Source: Cristatella mucedo (lineage: Eukaryota; Bryozoa; Phylactolaemata; Cristatellidae). Taken from it: a DNA stretch of 64,000 nucleotides. Of this stretch, positions 29,401-35,174 are shown piece after piece. The translations under genes and the position numbers were made by a program. The stretch lies in NCBI GenBank assembly GCA_009760855.2, contig WPIO01000014.1:2230001-2294000 (forward strand), given 5' to 3'. Below the pieces are notes generated by a model. That model saw nothing but the letters and a program-made list of their open reading frames with translations. It searched no databases and had not been told where the DNA came from. How positions within the stretch are numbered: the stretch's first letter is position 1; every line of letters starts with the position of its first letter.

Positions 29401-30957
29401 AACTGTAAATATATTCAACTAGCATGAGATTGTGTAGCCAAGAACAATGTATGTTGAACGATTAGTCATAAATAGTAAGACCGCCATTCTTCATGGTTGC
29501 CAGATTTTACTGGACTTGGAAAACTGAAAGATGTGCCTGGACATTGAAAGCTGAAAACAGCAGAACTATGCTCTTGTGTGGAAACTGCACACCTTCCAGC
29601 CTGGCAGGCCGAGCTACTTATTCGAGCGTTCAAACAAGTGGCGTGATCATCTGCAAAGTGCCTAGAAAGAGATTAATTTCTCTGAGGGTGCTTTACAAAT
29701 GTATATTATTATCAACCCCGGTCAAAGTGATTGTATTTGATGACCGAGGTGGTGTGCTCAAGCCCCATGGCATATGTGAAGTGCCTGAATAGAGATGAAG
29801 TTCTCTAGGGGTGCAATACAAATAAATTATCTATTATCTATTTATTATTCCCTTGAAGGCCAATCAATCCCAATGAAGTCATTTTTCGTATGTCTCAATT
29901 ACCTTGTCATTCTCTCACAGCACTAGCTTATACCTCCTTGCTAAAGCCAAATAAAAAAATCATGCGTTCGGCCTCGAGTCACACTCACTTCGTGCAAGTG
30001 GAGAGTATGTGAGTGCCAAACCAAGTCCTAAAGGCGGCAACATAGATATATATGTTAGCTCATAAAGCACCTACAGCCATCTATTGTGGGCCTGCAGCTG
30101 TCTGCGTGCAGTCTTGTGAGTGCCCGATCATCGATGGTTGATGTTGGTTGCAGGTGTAGGAGAGAATTACCACCACGAGGTTGCCATGAGCAACAGCTAC
30201 AGTTGGGCTAGACACACGACCACCTAGGGCTCAGGCACTTATTGTACTGTAAGCGTAGGCCAAAGCTCAGTAGCTACGAGTGCATCGACTCTGTCGGATG
30301 TGCTTTACGAAACTGCACGAGGACTTGAACACTTGCAAGCCTTACTGATGATCCAAGCTTGCAAGCTGGGCGAACACACTGCTAAAAGAGTCGGCCAGAC
30401 ATTCGATACACTGGTCAAAAAACTATCTCGAGTGCGAGCAGAGGCCGAATACTCAGACAGGGAGACGAGGTCAATAGCTTTAGTGGCACGCTCGGCATCC
30501 GGACGTGGACCGGTGATGTTGGCTGGGTGATGATGCACGGCGGCGGCATAATGGCTTTACAGCCGCATAAGTTCTTGACTGGCTCGCTGAATAATAATTG
30601 GAAGAAGATTCATTTTAAATTACCTTAAATACAGGGAGCTTCTCTCTCTGCTGCTGAATGGACAGCGCAATGTATGGGTTGTACGCAACTGCGGCGGGCT
30701 CGCTATCTCTTTCTTCTTTAAGAGCCTCACCGGGAGCTTCGGTACCTGAAGGAGCCACAAAAACGGATGCTCGCGGCAGTAGCGGATCGGCTAAGCATGA
30801 GCAGGTCGTCATCCAAGCCTGGATGACGACGTACAGAAATGCTCGCGCCGCTCGCCACTGAGTGCCCCGGCGACGAGCAATTGGATAAGATACTGGCTTC
30901 GACGAAAGTGAAGTGCAACTTACCGGGCTTCCAAAACTTTGCTGTGTAGTGAGCCAT
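1014..30957 (-). CDS. DHX35: DHX35 orthologue, DEAH-box RNA helicase (24 coding exons)
   Basis: A spliceosome-associated ATP-dependent RNA helicase of the DEAH/RHA group. I assembled it by hand from 24 exons, all with GT-AG introns and consistent phases, giving 698 aa against about 700 for human DHX35. Domains in order: N-terminal segment with KFW(K/R)PG and YNPYxALS(I) (1-52); RecA1 with Walker [10 protein letters not shown] (71-79), TQPRRV, FLTDG (145-149), motif II DEVH (170-173) and SAT (202-204); RecA2 with AFLTG, ATNIAE (334-339) and QRSGRAGR (382-389); then the winged-helix/ratchet (HA2) region and the C-terminal OB-fold segment ending in a short basic tail. No frameshift or stop interrupts it, so the gene looks functional. 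Odd points: DEVH replaces DEAH, there is a 32-nt exon, and introns reach 6.5 kb and are full of retroelements. The start is the Met just before the conserved KFW(K/R)PG box. Identity is from family motifs recalled from knowledge; no database search was run. Confidence 0.95.
1059..1742 (-). other. DHX35 intron 23
   Basis: A 684-bp intron with no recognisable element. The bases left of 1014 are the presumed 3' UTR and downstream flank, and I see no other gene there. Confidence 0.7.
1743..1854 (-). CDS. DHX35: DHX35 exon 23
   Basis: 112 nt, residues 647-684. Acceptor TTATAG, donor ACG|GTAAGT. It encodes [19 protein letters not shown], then [17 protein letters not shown], the final OB-fold strands and helix. 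Confidence 0.94.
2733..3501 (-). mobile_element. LINE-A 3' fragment in DHX35 intron 22
   Basis: The minus strand reads the end of the LINE-A reverse-transcriptase ORF, for example [20 protein letters not shown] and [20 protein letters not shown], to the terminal FSGSL and stop. The 3' UTR, the 3' stem-loop and a (TTA)n tail follow (2733-2760). The copy is 5' truncated and closely matches the copy at 13420. It lies in the same orientation as DHX35 within the 1.76-kb intron 22; a G11 run precedes it near 2715. Confidence 0.93.
3615..3774 (-). CDS. DHX35: DHX35 exon 22, OB-fold
   Basis: 160 nt, residues 594-646 plus two bases. Acceptor TTGTAG, donor TG|GTGAGA. It encodes [13 protein letters not shown], then [20 protein letters not shown], the start of the C-terminal OB-fold. 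The 75-bp intron before it is the shortest of the gene. Confidence 0.94.
3850..3979 (-). CDS. DHX35: DHX35 exon 21
   Basis: 130 nt, residues 551-593 plus one base. Acceptor TTGCAG, donor G|GTGAGT. It encodes [16 protein letters not shown] and RDQLKSLL, the helical bundle before the OB-fold. Confidence 0.92.
4078..4155 (-). CDS. DHX35: DHX35 exon 20
   Basis: 78 nt, residues 525-550. Acceptor TTTCAG, donor AAG|GTAAAC. It encodes [20 protein letters not shown], matching EEGDHLTMLNIYEAFIK of vertebrate DHX35. Confidence 0.94.
4156..5268 (-). other. DHX35 intron 19 with (CG)n(CA)n microsatellite
   Basis: A 1.1-kb intron. The only feature I recognise is a compound CG then CA dinucleotide repeat at about 4590-4643. 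Confidence 0.7.
5269..5363 (-). CDS. DHX35: DHX35 exon 19
   Basis: 95 nt, residues 493-524. Acceptor TCATAG, donor GCA|GTGAGT. It encodes [11 protein letters not shown] and [13 protein letters not shown], specific to DHX35 within the family (vertebrate IQNIFVVPPNQK). Confidence 0.94.
5364..6192 (-). other. DHX35 intron 18
   Basis: An 829-bp intron with nothing recognisable. The stretch from about 6000 to the exon 18 donor is noticeably GC- and CpG-richer than the rest of the intron. Confidence 0.6.
6193..6288 (-). CDS. DHX35: DHX35 exon 18
   Basis: 96 nt, residues 461-492 plus one base. Acceptor TTGCAG, donor G|GTCAGT (less common). It encodes [20 protein letters not shown], the HA2 signature (LTxLGxxMAxFPLxPxxxK). 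Confidence 0.94.
6538..6592 (-). CDS. DHX35: DHX35 exon 17
   Basis: 55 nt, residues 443-460 plus one base. Acceptor TTTCAG, donor G|GTACGC. It encodes [18 protein letters not shown], the PP-A/LLYALG helix of DEAH helicases. Confidence 0.92.
6752..6876 (-). CDS. DHX35: DHX35 exon 16
   Basis: 125 nt, residues 401-442. Acceptor TCGCAG, donor TCG|GTGAGG. It encodes [26 protein letters not shown] and [14 protein letters not shown], the start of the winged-helix domain. Confidence 0.94.
6964..7211. repeat. (GA)n/(CT)n microsatellite filling DHX35 intron 15
   Basis: About 250 bp of almost uninterrupted GA with occasional G runs, read as CT on the transcribed strand. It lies between exons 15 and 16 and takes up about 70% of the 360-bp intron. 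A NotI-type GCGGCCGC follows it. Long open frames across it are low-complexity artefacts. Confidence 0.97.
7237..7335 (-). CDS. DHX35: DHX35 exon 15, motif VI
   Basis: 99 nt, residues 368-400 plus one base. Acceptor TTTCAG, donor G|GTAGCT (weak). It encodes [28 protein letters not shown] supplies the arginine fingers of motif VI. The following 360-bp intron is mostly a (GA)n repeat. Confidence 0.94.
7336..9057 (-). other. DHX35 intron 14
   Basis: A 1.7-kb intron, unremarkable apart from a short degraded LINE-B tail at about 8200-8262. Confidence 0.6.
8200..8262 (+). mobile_element. degraded LINE-B tail fragment
   Basis: Matches the LINE-B 3' UTR (GAGTGCGCTATACAAAACTC, then CTGCGTAACACCCAC and AGTCTTT) with several changes. 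Only the 3' UTR core is left. Confidence 0.6.
9058..9111 (-). CDS. DHX35: DHX35 exon 14
   Basis: 54 nt, residues 350-367 plus one base. Acceptor TTGCAG, donor G|GTGAGT. It encodes [18 protein letters not shown], the conserved strand after motif V. Confidence 0.92.
9244..9340 (-). CDS. DHX35: DHX35 exon 13, motif V
   Basis: 97 nt, residues 318-349 plus one base. Acceptor TCTAG, donor G|GTGAGT. It encodes [20 protein letters not shown] (motif V), which senses bound nucleotide. Confidence 0.95.
9489..9573 (-). CDS. DHX35: DHX35 exon 12
   Basis: 85 nt, residues 289-317. Acceptor TTGCAG, donor CAG|GTGTGG. It encodes [15 protein letters not shown], the LPMYAGLP element of the family. Confidence 0.92.
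9860..9891 (-). CDS. DHX35: DHX35 exon 11 (32-nt small exon)
   Basis: Only 32 nt, residues 279-288 plus two bases. Acceptor TTGCAG, donor AT|GTAAGT. It encodes [10 protein letters not shown], matching EEVE after the LTGQ box in vertebrate DHX35. Gene finders are likely to miss it. Confidence 0.88.
10037..10165 (+). mobile_element. degenerate SINE1 copy
   Basis: A tRNA-like head with a B-box-like AGGTTAGAGTCCTG is followed by CTGCAAAAGCGGGAGGTAAC, which parallels the SINE1 body (TTGCAAGCGGTGGTGATAGC). Old and diverged. Confidence 0.4.
10524..10866 (-). mobile_element. diverged LINE-A 3' fragment in DHX35 intron 10
   Basis: An antisense reading gives the LINE-A 3' UTR landmarks in order: the AAT/ATT-type tail (10520-10535), a mutated stem-loop, GGTTAGTGGTAACATGCAGT, CAGCACGC, then the region encoding the C-terminus of the ORF. 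It is more diverged than the copies at 2733 and 13420. It ends about 80 bp from exon 10. Confidence 0.8.
10945..11041 (-). CDS. DHX35: DHX35 exon 10
   Basis: 97 nt, residues 246-278. Acceptor TTACAG, donor GTG|GTATGT. It encodes [14 protein letters not shown] and GDILAFLTG, the start of RecA2 (motif IV region). Confidence 0.92.
11085..11170 (-). mobile_element. SINE1 fragment in DHX35 intron 9
   Basis: The plus strand reads AACCCTTTGCGACTATCATG, then CGCTTTCATTGGGC, the reverse complement of the SINE1 body next to its AAGGCTCTTCT box. Weak but consistent with the copies at 25735 and 31868. Confidence 0.4.
11766..11808. repeat. (CA)n microsatellite
   Basis: About 21 CA units in DHX35 intron 9. 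Confidence 0.97.
11928..12040 (-). CDS. DHX35: DHX35 exon 9
   Basis: 113 nt, residues 209-245 plus two bases. Acceptor TTGTAG, donor GA|GTAAGA. It begins HFYNYF and ends with [15 protein letters not shown], the RecA1-RecA2 linker strand seen as TVEGRTFPVDIFY in vertebrates. Confidence 0.9.
12130..12189 (-). CDS. DHX35: DHX35 exon 8, motif III
   Basis: 60 nt, residues 189-208. Acceptor TTTTAG, donor CAG|GTATGC. It encodes [12 protein letters not shown] with the SAT motif that couples ATP hydrolysis to unwinding. The next intron is only 89 bp. Confidence 0.95.
12807..12876 (-). CDS. DHX35: DHX35 exon 7, motif II (DEVH)
   Basis: 70 nt, residues 165-188. Acceptor TGGCAG, donor AAG|GTGAGA. It encodes [11 protein letters not shown]. 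The codons GAT GAG GTC CAC give Asp-Glu-Val-His where the family has Asp-Glu-Ala-His; the Mg-ATP-binding acidic pair and the His are intact. Confidence 0.95.
13421..14752 (+). CDS. LINE-A reverse transcriptase, C-terminal part (443 aa open)
   Basis: A 5'-truncated RNA-directed DNA polymerase of a non-LTR retrotransposon. The frame is open from 13421 with no start codon of its own; the upstream endonuclease and first RT blocks are missing. Motifs in order: [33 protein letters not shown] (RT motif A Asp), [13 protein letters not shown] (motif B), [12 protein letters not shown] (motif C, catalytic YADD intact), [12 protein letters not shown] (motif D), then a thumb/C-terminal region with [20 protein letters not shown] and [10 protein letters not shown]. 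It ends at TGA 14750-14752. The YADD type and the C-terminus fit the L2/CR1/Crack group of LINEs. Without its N-terminus it cannot retrotranspose itself. Confidence 0.93.
   Translation, partial: LLPFLSKTLERVAADQLNSYIETSHLASKFQSGFRANHSTESALLRVYNDLLRNADMGRVSLLVLLDLSAAFDTIDHKVLLERLSSRLGITGTALQWFRSYLSGRLQSVDANGQRSSEVPLKYGVPQGSVLGPVLFTVYTLPLADVIAKHNLGFHFYADDTQLYLCFDPSQPSSTSNSLNSLAACIDDIRSWMAANFLKLNDDKTNLLVMGKPSVIQKLERLTFKIGSASISPVASARNLGVIFQSDLSLDDHISSTVKSAYFQLHNIAKIRACLDKDTTSKLVHAFVTSRLDFCNSLLTGLPACAIRRLQLVQNSAARLVCREHRSCHITPLLADLHWLPVKQRIDFKVLSLTFRSLHSMAPAYLSDILPHQAKHRTTRFSESNSLEIPHTNLKSFGDRAFSSYAPTAWNSLPTCIRTSPDLTTFKRNLKTYLFRTAFSGSL
14918..14965 (+). promoter_or_regulatory. LINE-A 3' stem-loop
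   Basis: AAAGCGCC and GGGCGCTTT pair as an outer stem; AGAGA and TCTCT pair as an inner stem around TTAAGT. The hairpin sits directly before the TTA-repeat tail in every LINE-A copy and in SINE2, which fits recognition by the LINE reverse transcriptase. Confidence 0.7.
15460..15521 (-). CDS. DHX35: DHX35 exon 6, motif Ib
   Basis: 62 nt, residues 145-164 plus two bases. Acceptor TTGTAG, donor AG|GTACTT. It encodes [20 protein letters not shown], the FLTDG/TDG-M element that precedes motif II. Confidence 0.93.
15522..18691 (-). other. DHX35 intron 5
   Basis: A 3.2-kb intron, AT-rich. I recognise only a short (GA)9 near 17925-17942 and a C10 run near 17790. Confidence 0.6.
18692..18796 (-). 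CDS. DHX35: DHX35 exon 5
   Basis: 105 nt, residues 110-144. Acceptor TTTCAG, donor AAG|GTACGC. It encodes [10 protein letters not shown] and GYKIRFDSC, matching the DEAH helicase core between motifs Ia and Ib. Confidence 0.93.
19045..19122 (+). mobile_element. degraded LINE-A/SINE2 tail
   Basis: TGTAAAGTGCCTAGAC, then AGTTCTCTTACG and an ATTATTATTATGATTATT tail match the LINE-A 3' end. The stem-loop is damaged. Confidence 0.6.
19895..20741 (+). mobile_element. LINE-B 5'-truncated copy in DHX35 intron 4
   Basis: Encodes the C-terminal LINE-B region: [24 protein letters not shown] start, [74 protein letters not shown], with stop codons within (for example after GLPKKAI and LLHLF). The 3' UTR ends in ATACATTACATTACATT. 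It closely matches the copy at 47240-48095. Confidence 0.93.
20850..20926. repeat. (GA)n microsatellite
   Basis: About 38 GA units, just downstream of the LINE-B copy. Confidence 0.97.
22209..22286 (-). CDS. DHX35: DHX35 exon 4, motif Ia
   Basis: 78 nt, residues 84-109. Acceptor TTGTAG, donor ACA|GTAAGT. It encodes YLLEVGW and then [11 protein letters not shown] (motif Ia, RNA backbone contact). Confidence 0.93.
23404..23475 (+). mobile_element. SINE2/LINE-A tail fragment
   Basis: CATGAATAGAGATTACATTC, then TCTTAAGATGCTATACAAAAG and an ATTATTATTATG tail match the SINE2 3' end (TGAATAGAGATTAAGTTCTC). Confidence 0.6.
23541..24149 (-). mobile_element. LINE-A 3' fragment in DHX35 intron 3, interrupted
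   Basis: An antisense LINE-A 3' end: tail, stem-loop, 3' UTR and the C-terminal codons. It is split at 24023-24117 by a second, tail-only LINE-A insertion and resumes with AGAGACCTCAAAGTGAGTGA before losing homology near 24149. Confidence 0.88.
24023..24117 (-). mobile_element. tail-only LINE-A insertion nested in LINE-A
   Basis: 95 bp made only of the (ATA/TTA) tail, the stem-loop and about 40 nt of 3' UTR. GAATGA flanks it on both sides (24017-24022 and 24118-24123). Removing it restores the host copy's GCCACAGAATGAAGAGACC. It is an extremely 5'-truncated integration. Confidence 0.85.
25735..25862 (-). mobile_element. SINE1 copy in DHX35 intron 3
   Basis: The minus strand reads GGTAAGGTGCTCACACTTCA, GACCCGGATCGTGGATTTCC (degenerate B box), GCAGTGGT and then GGAAATAGCCGCAAAGGCTC TTCT in order, as in the copies at 48709 and 56467. 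Confidence 0.7.
26383..26462. repeat. (CA)n microsatellite
   Basis: About 39 uninterrupted CA units in DHX35 intron 3. The ORFs across it are poly-His-Thr or poly-Cys-Val artefacts. Confidence 0.98.
27121..27900 (-). mobile_element. LINE-B internal fragment in DHX35 intron 3
   Basis: The minus strand encodes [20 protein letters not shown] (YADD intact), then [15 protein letters not shown] and [20 protein letters not shown], with frame breaks. It is truncated at both ends; the ACATT tail is missing. Confidence 0.88.
28624..28680. repeat. CA/CG-rich microsatellite
   Basis: Imperfect CA/CG/CATG dinucleotide repeats, about 70 bp downstream (in gene sense) of the exon 3 donor. Confidence 0.85.
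28752..28844 (-). CDS. DHX35: DHX35 exon 3, Walker A
   Basis: 93 nt, residues 53-83. Acceptor GTGCAG, donor CAG|GTGAGT. It contains [16 protein letters not shown], the ATP-binding P-loop (motif I). Intron 3 is about 6.5 kb and is the largest of the gene. Confidence 0.95.
29650..29717 (+). mobile_element. LINE-A tail-only copy
   Basis: GCAAAGTGCCTAGAAAGAGA, TTAATTTCTCTGAGGGTGCT and a TATTATTATC tail. Only the stem-loop region is present. Confidence 0.75.
29735..29845 (+). mobile_element. SINE2 copy in DHX35 intron 2
   Basis: GACCGAGGTGGTGTGCTCAA, GCCCCATGGCATATGTGAAG and TGCCTGAATAGAGATGAAGT, then TCTCTAGGGGTGCAATACAA. The tRNA-like B-box region is followed by the shared stem-loop. Confidence 0.65.
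30624..30745 (-). CDS. DHX35: DHX35 exon 2
   Basis: 122 nt, residues 12-52. Acceptor CCTTCAG, donor AAG|GTAATT. It contains the family signature [19 protein letters not shown] just ahead of the helicase core. Intron 2 is 1.8 kb. Confidence 0.93.
30924..30957 (-). CDS. DHX35: DHX35 exon 1 (start codon)
   Basis: 34 nt, residues 1-11 plus one base. It encodes [11 protein letters not shown] and is followed by donor G|GTAAGT. The KFWKPG box sits at the same place as KFWRPG in vertebrate DHX35, which fixes the start. Intron 1 is 178 bp. Confidence 0.9.
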
Positions 30958-31309
30958 TTGCAGACTCTGGTGCTTTCCAGTGGCAGATTTCTTGAGACGC
31001 CTCAGACTGCAGCCTAGTGGCGCCAAGGAGTGCGACCCTTGGCAGCCTCACAACCGTCGGGGCAAGAGCCAAGGACTCGCGCCATGCGTGGCCCGCAAAT
31101 AGCGGAAGTTGACATGCGGTCAGTGAGGAGAGGCAATGGCAAACGGTGAGATTTTAAGTAAGGTTAGTTCAGTAATATTAATTTAATAATAAATATTAAG
31201 ATGCATCGTGGTGCAAAAGCCATGAATGTTTGAGAAGCGCTGAATCCGGTTTAGGGATCGTTGCAGCCGTTGCTGAGAGGGCGTGGCTCAGACATGGATT
31301 AGATTAGAG
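30958..31309. promoter_or_regulatory. DHX35 upstream region
   Basis: The region upstream of the DHX35 start, moderately GC-rich to about 31135, with no TATA box in the usual place. It must contain the transcription start. On the plus strand ATGGCAAACG at 31136-31145 is followed by GTGAGA, a possible divergent short coding exon that I cannot confirm. Confidence 0.4.
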
Positions 31310-31496
31310 CAGCGGTTCTCAACCTGTAGGTCGTGACTCCTTTGGGAGTCAAACGACCCTTTCACTGGGGTCTCCCTAGACCATCGGAAAACACGCGTTT
31401 CCACATTTTGCACACAATAATTTTATAATTGGGGTCGCCATAACAAGAGGAACTTATTAAATAGGGTCGCGGCATTAGGAAGGTAGAGAACCACTG
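31310..31496. mobile_element. SPIN-like non-autonomous hAT element (MITE)
   Basis: A 187-bp element with terminal inverted repeats CAGCGGTTCTCAACCT at the left and AGGTAGAGAACCACTG at the right (two mismatches). GATTAGAG (31302-31309) and GGTTAAAG (31497-31504) flank it, an 8-bp hAT-type target duplication with 6 of 8 matches. Internal blocks GTCAAACGACCCTTTCAC, GACCATCGGAAAACAC and GGGTCGCGGCATTAGGAAGG match what I remember of the SPIN hAT family and its rodent relatives. It has no transposase, so it would have depended on one supplied in trans. Confidence 0.85.
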
Positions 31497-31867
31497 GGTT
31501 AAAGGGCTCATTCCTTCCCCGTCACACTCATCCACGTACCAAAATTTTGAAAGTCGTGCATGAGCACGTCCCGTAAACAGAAGTTGCTGCTGATTCTCTA
31601 GCCGGCACTGATCAATTTTAAGAGAGCAGGTGCAAATATAAATGCAAAAGGCTAAGTGCACTTTAAATTTCGTTTGATTTGCATTCATAAAGCAACTATT
31701 TCCAGAGATGTGCTCATAAAAGGTGGCTGGAAATACGCAAGGCATTAGTTGCCAATCGGAAATTCAGTGAAACACTACTCGATGCGGAGGGAAGAGACAC
31801 ATGTAAAAGAATGTACGAAAGTGGACAAAGTGGAAGTGAAAAGTAAAGCTCGGCTGATCCAACGGCC

Positions 31868-32010
31868 TCGTTTATATAGCGACAGAAGAGCCTTACGACT
31901 ATCGCTCCGCTTGCATTAGGCCTTGACAGAATTTTCTGCTTGCTGCAGGGCTCAAACTCGGACTTGGATTATGAAGTGCGAGCACCTTACCGCTAGTCTG
32001 AGACCTCGGT
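31868..32010 (-). mobile_element. SINE1 copy
   Basis: The plus strand reads AGCGACAGAAGAGCCTTACG, CTATCGCTCCGCTTGCATTA, CTGCAGGGCTCAAACTCG and GCGAGCACCTTACCGCTAG, the reverse complement of SINE1 (A-box-like GGTAAGGTGCTCG, degenerate B box, AAGGCTCTTCTGTCGCTAT). Confidence 0.75.
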
Positions 32011-33582
32011 GTTAGGTGTACAGTTCAATTGAGGTAAGTATTAAACAGTTTTCATTCTATCTTTGAGTTAGTAGTACAAGAAAAATTAGCAAGGCAACCG
32101 TTACTTTTCGAGAGACAATTCTCTTTTCCGCTAGAAATGGACTCCGATAAAAACTCGAGATACAAACAATGAATAAATTCAATAGGCGCCACGCTTTAGA
32201 AACTCTACATAATATTGCAAGTTTCGCAAAATGCAACAACAACAAGAGAATGAAGAAGAAGCCAATGCGAGTCGCGCTTTTGAAACTCAATGAACACTGA
32301 CTTATGTTAAACGGTACAACGAGGTATTGGAGAAGCTAGCGATGGTCACGATAATCCTGCCCAAATAAGGCTTGAATTCCTTCAAAAGAAGCAGAAACAA
32401 GTAGCCCCATATTTAGCTAATGACCTTTAATGACCTTTTATGCTCTTTAGAAGCTCAACGAAATCGAGGTTTCCGTCAAATTCGAAAACAAACAGAGACG
32501 ATGCAAAGCGAATTAATATGCAACATGCGATACGATGCAAATCAAATGATGATTTTCCGTGATTCTCCACTGCTCATCGCTATCATCATCGCTATCATCA
32601 TCGCTATCATCATCGCTATCATCATCGCATCATCATCGCATCATCATCGCTATCATCATCGCATCATCATCGCTATCATCATCGCTATCATCATCATTGG
32701 TAGTTGAAGGTAAAGAGGGCGTGGTTGATAAATCCCTTATTGCTGCTAGTTCTTCCGGTGGAGATATTAGGCCCCGTTGAGATATACGTAGGGATTTTTG
32801 TCAAACCTCTATGTAAACATAACCTCTACTATAAGATTTTCTATGCTAATAGAGAAGTTATGCTTACAGTGTGGTTGTCATCAGACCTACCATTATCTTG
32901 GTAGTTCTACTACTGGAAAACAAGCCCAGCCTGATCGCTTTCATTAGGGCTCCGAGTAGAAGACTTGTTCATCAATGACCAGAGGAAGAAGATATGCATA
33001 TTTAAGAGCAAAATCCGGTCATCTCTCGGGAAGAGGTTTACACGTGTGCTAAAAGTACGTCTGGACTTGACCGCTGCCGAATTAAGCTACATCTCTCACA
33101 CACATCTCTCGCCTCGGTGAGAGCGAGAGCTATAGAGCTGTGAATTCTGCTCAAGAAATCTGCCGAAGGCGAGAAAATAGACAACTGCGTTCTGCAATTA
33201 CAAGGCATGCGGAATTTTCTGATTCGGTACCTAAATGCGCGAGAAAGTTTTCAGCATACTCTTTGGCCTTGAAGCAGCGGTAGCGATATCATTTGGTATC
33301 GACGAGGGCGTTCTCGGTGCTATTGCAGAGGCCGTATCGCATCTCAACTTGACGCACCTATTACTACTCTTGGAGACTTTGTATATCTTCTACCGGAAGC
33401 TGCTATGGGGCACCAGGAGCAGTCGGGTGAAGTCGTTTGAAGGGCATCTGGCACCTGCGTACGGGACAGTGAAGATAAACAGGATGCCAATCGCCTGCGT
33501 ATTATTCCGGTTCTCTCACCAGCTCAGGTGCTTGCGGCGGCGGCGGTGATAACCGTCGTTGACACAAGCAGCGACTCAGCAG
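32011..33582. other. intergenic stretch with ATCATCGCT tandem repeat
   Basis: No gene recognised. It holds the short tandem repeat at 32572-32698. A 104-aa plus-strand open frame at 33235-33549 with hydrophobic patches shows no family motif and no convincing splice sites, so I leave it unannotated. Confidence 0.5.
32572..32698. repeat. ATCATCGCT tandem repeat
   Basis: About 127 bp built on the 9-bp unit ATCATCGCT with 8-9 bp variants such as ATCATCGC. The period near nine keeps the frame open and gives Ile/Ser/His-rich artefact peptides. Confidence 0.93.
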
Positions 33583-34190
33583 ATAATAATAATAATAATA
33601 ATTCACTTGGTAAAGCGCCCTCAGAGAGCTCAATCTCTTTCTAGGCACTTTACATTTGCTGCAAAGGGAAGCGAAATTGAATGGTGAGTGATATCATGGT
33701 CGGTAAATAACATGAATAACGTGGTTAGGGGTGACATGCATGGGGTCAGCATGCAAGTGTTGTTAGTGGCAGTATGCACAGTGTCAGCACGCACAAGCAC
33801 ATGAAGGACGAATCACAGGGATCCACTAAATGCTGTCCTAAATAGGTGTGTTTGTAAGCTCTTTTTAAATGTGGTCAAATCAGGGGATGTCCTGACGCAA
33901 GTCGGGATTGAGTTCCAGGCTGTGGGAGCATACGAACTAAATGCACGATCCCCAGAGGATTTGAGGTTTGTACGAGGTATTGGTAACTGTTGGATTCCGA
34001 AAAGCGGGTGCTACGATGCTGGGCCTGGTGGGGGAGTAGATCTGAGAGATAGGCTGGAGCCATAGAATGAAGTGACCTAAAAGTGAGCGACAAAACATTG
34101 AAGTAGATCCGTTGCTTAACTGGTAGCCAGTGCAGGTCGGCGAGAAGTGGTGTGATGTGGCAACTGCGACGCTCACGACAGACAAGCCTG
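33583..34190 (-). mobile_element. LINE-A 3' fragment
   Basis: Antisense (ATA)n tail, stem-loop, 3' UTR and C-terminal ORF region ([20 protein letters not shown]), with frame breaks. 5' truncated near 34190. Confidence 0.92.
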
Positions 34191-34439
34191 CAATTTTCTC
34201 CACGGGCTTCGTATCGAGTGGCGTCGGCTAAGTCAACAAGCTGCAACATCATGACCGCGGAAAATCATCTATGGCTTCAACAAGAATCTCTGCTCATGGA
34301 CGCTACGAGCTCTTCATGTGGGAATCAGATCACGAAGCGGCGTACAAATAAAGGATATCTCGGAAGGTTTTAATCAAATTGCCGCACTGGTTAGGCCCAG
34401 TGATGAAGGTGCTCGCCAACACTGAGGTCAATGTGCATG

Positions 34440-34550
34440 TTTTTTACGACCGAGTTCGCGGACTCAAGGCCCGCGGCATGTGATAAGCGCTTGAAAAGAG
34501 ATTAGGTTCTCTTAGGGCGCTATACAAAGGAATTCTGTTACATTAAATTA
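34440..34550 (+). mobile_element. SINE2 copy, 5' truncated
   Basis: CGACCGAGTTCGCGGACTCA, AGGCCCGCGGCATGTGATAA, GCGCTTGAAAAGAGATTAGG, then TTCTCTTAGGGCGCTATACA. The B-box remnant and shared stem-loop are clear. Confidence 0.75.
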
Positions 34551-34869
34551 TCAACTTGCCTGGTGGTGAGCGGAGGGCCATTCCCTTCTTCCCTAACAAA
34601 AGCAATTACCCCATGACTGCCCTAGGAGAGACGCTAGAAGAACGCAGGACGGTAGATAAAACGGGTGTGTTTATTTAATGCAATGCTGAAGACCGTAGGG
34701 GACACGAATAGGGCAGAAACAAGACGAACGCAATACGGACAGTATAAACTCAGCGAAACGCGTCTCGCCGTTCCAGACGCTGTGACCGCTGAGAACAGCC
34801 GACCTCTGTGAGGTCAAGTCGTGCTAACAGCAACATACATTAAAGCTGCCATATATTGGCTCTCAATAT

Positions 34870-35174
<305 letters not shown>

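Noticed and set aside
32420..32707. Ile/His/Ser-rich 95-aa ORF
   Set aside because: It is created by the ATCATCGCT tandem repeat, whose period keeps the frame open.
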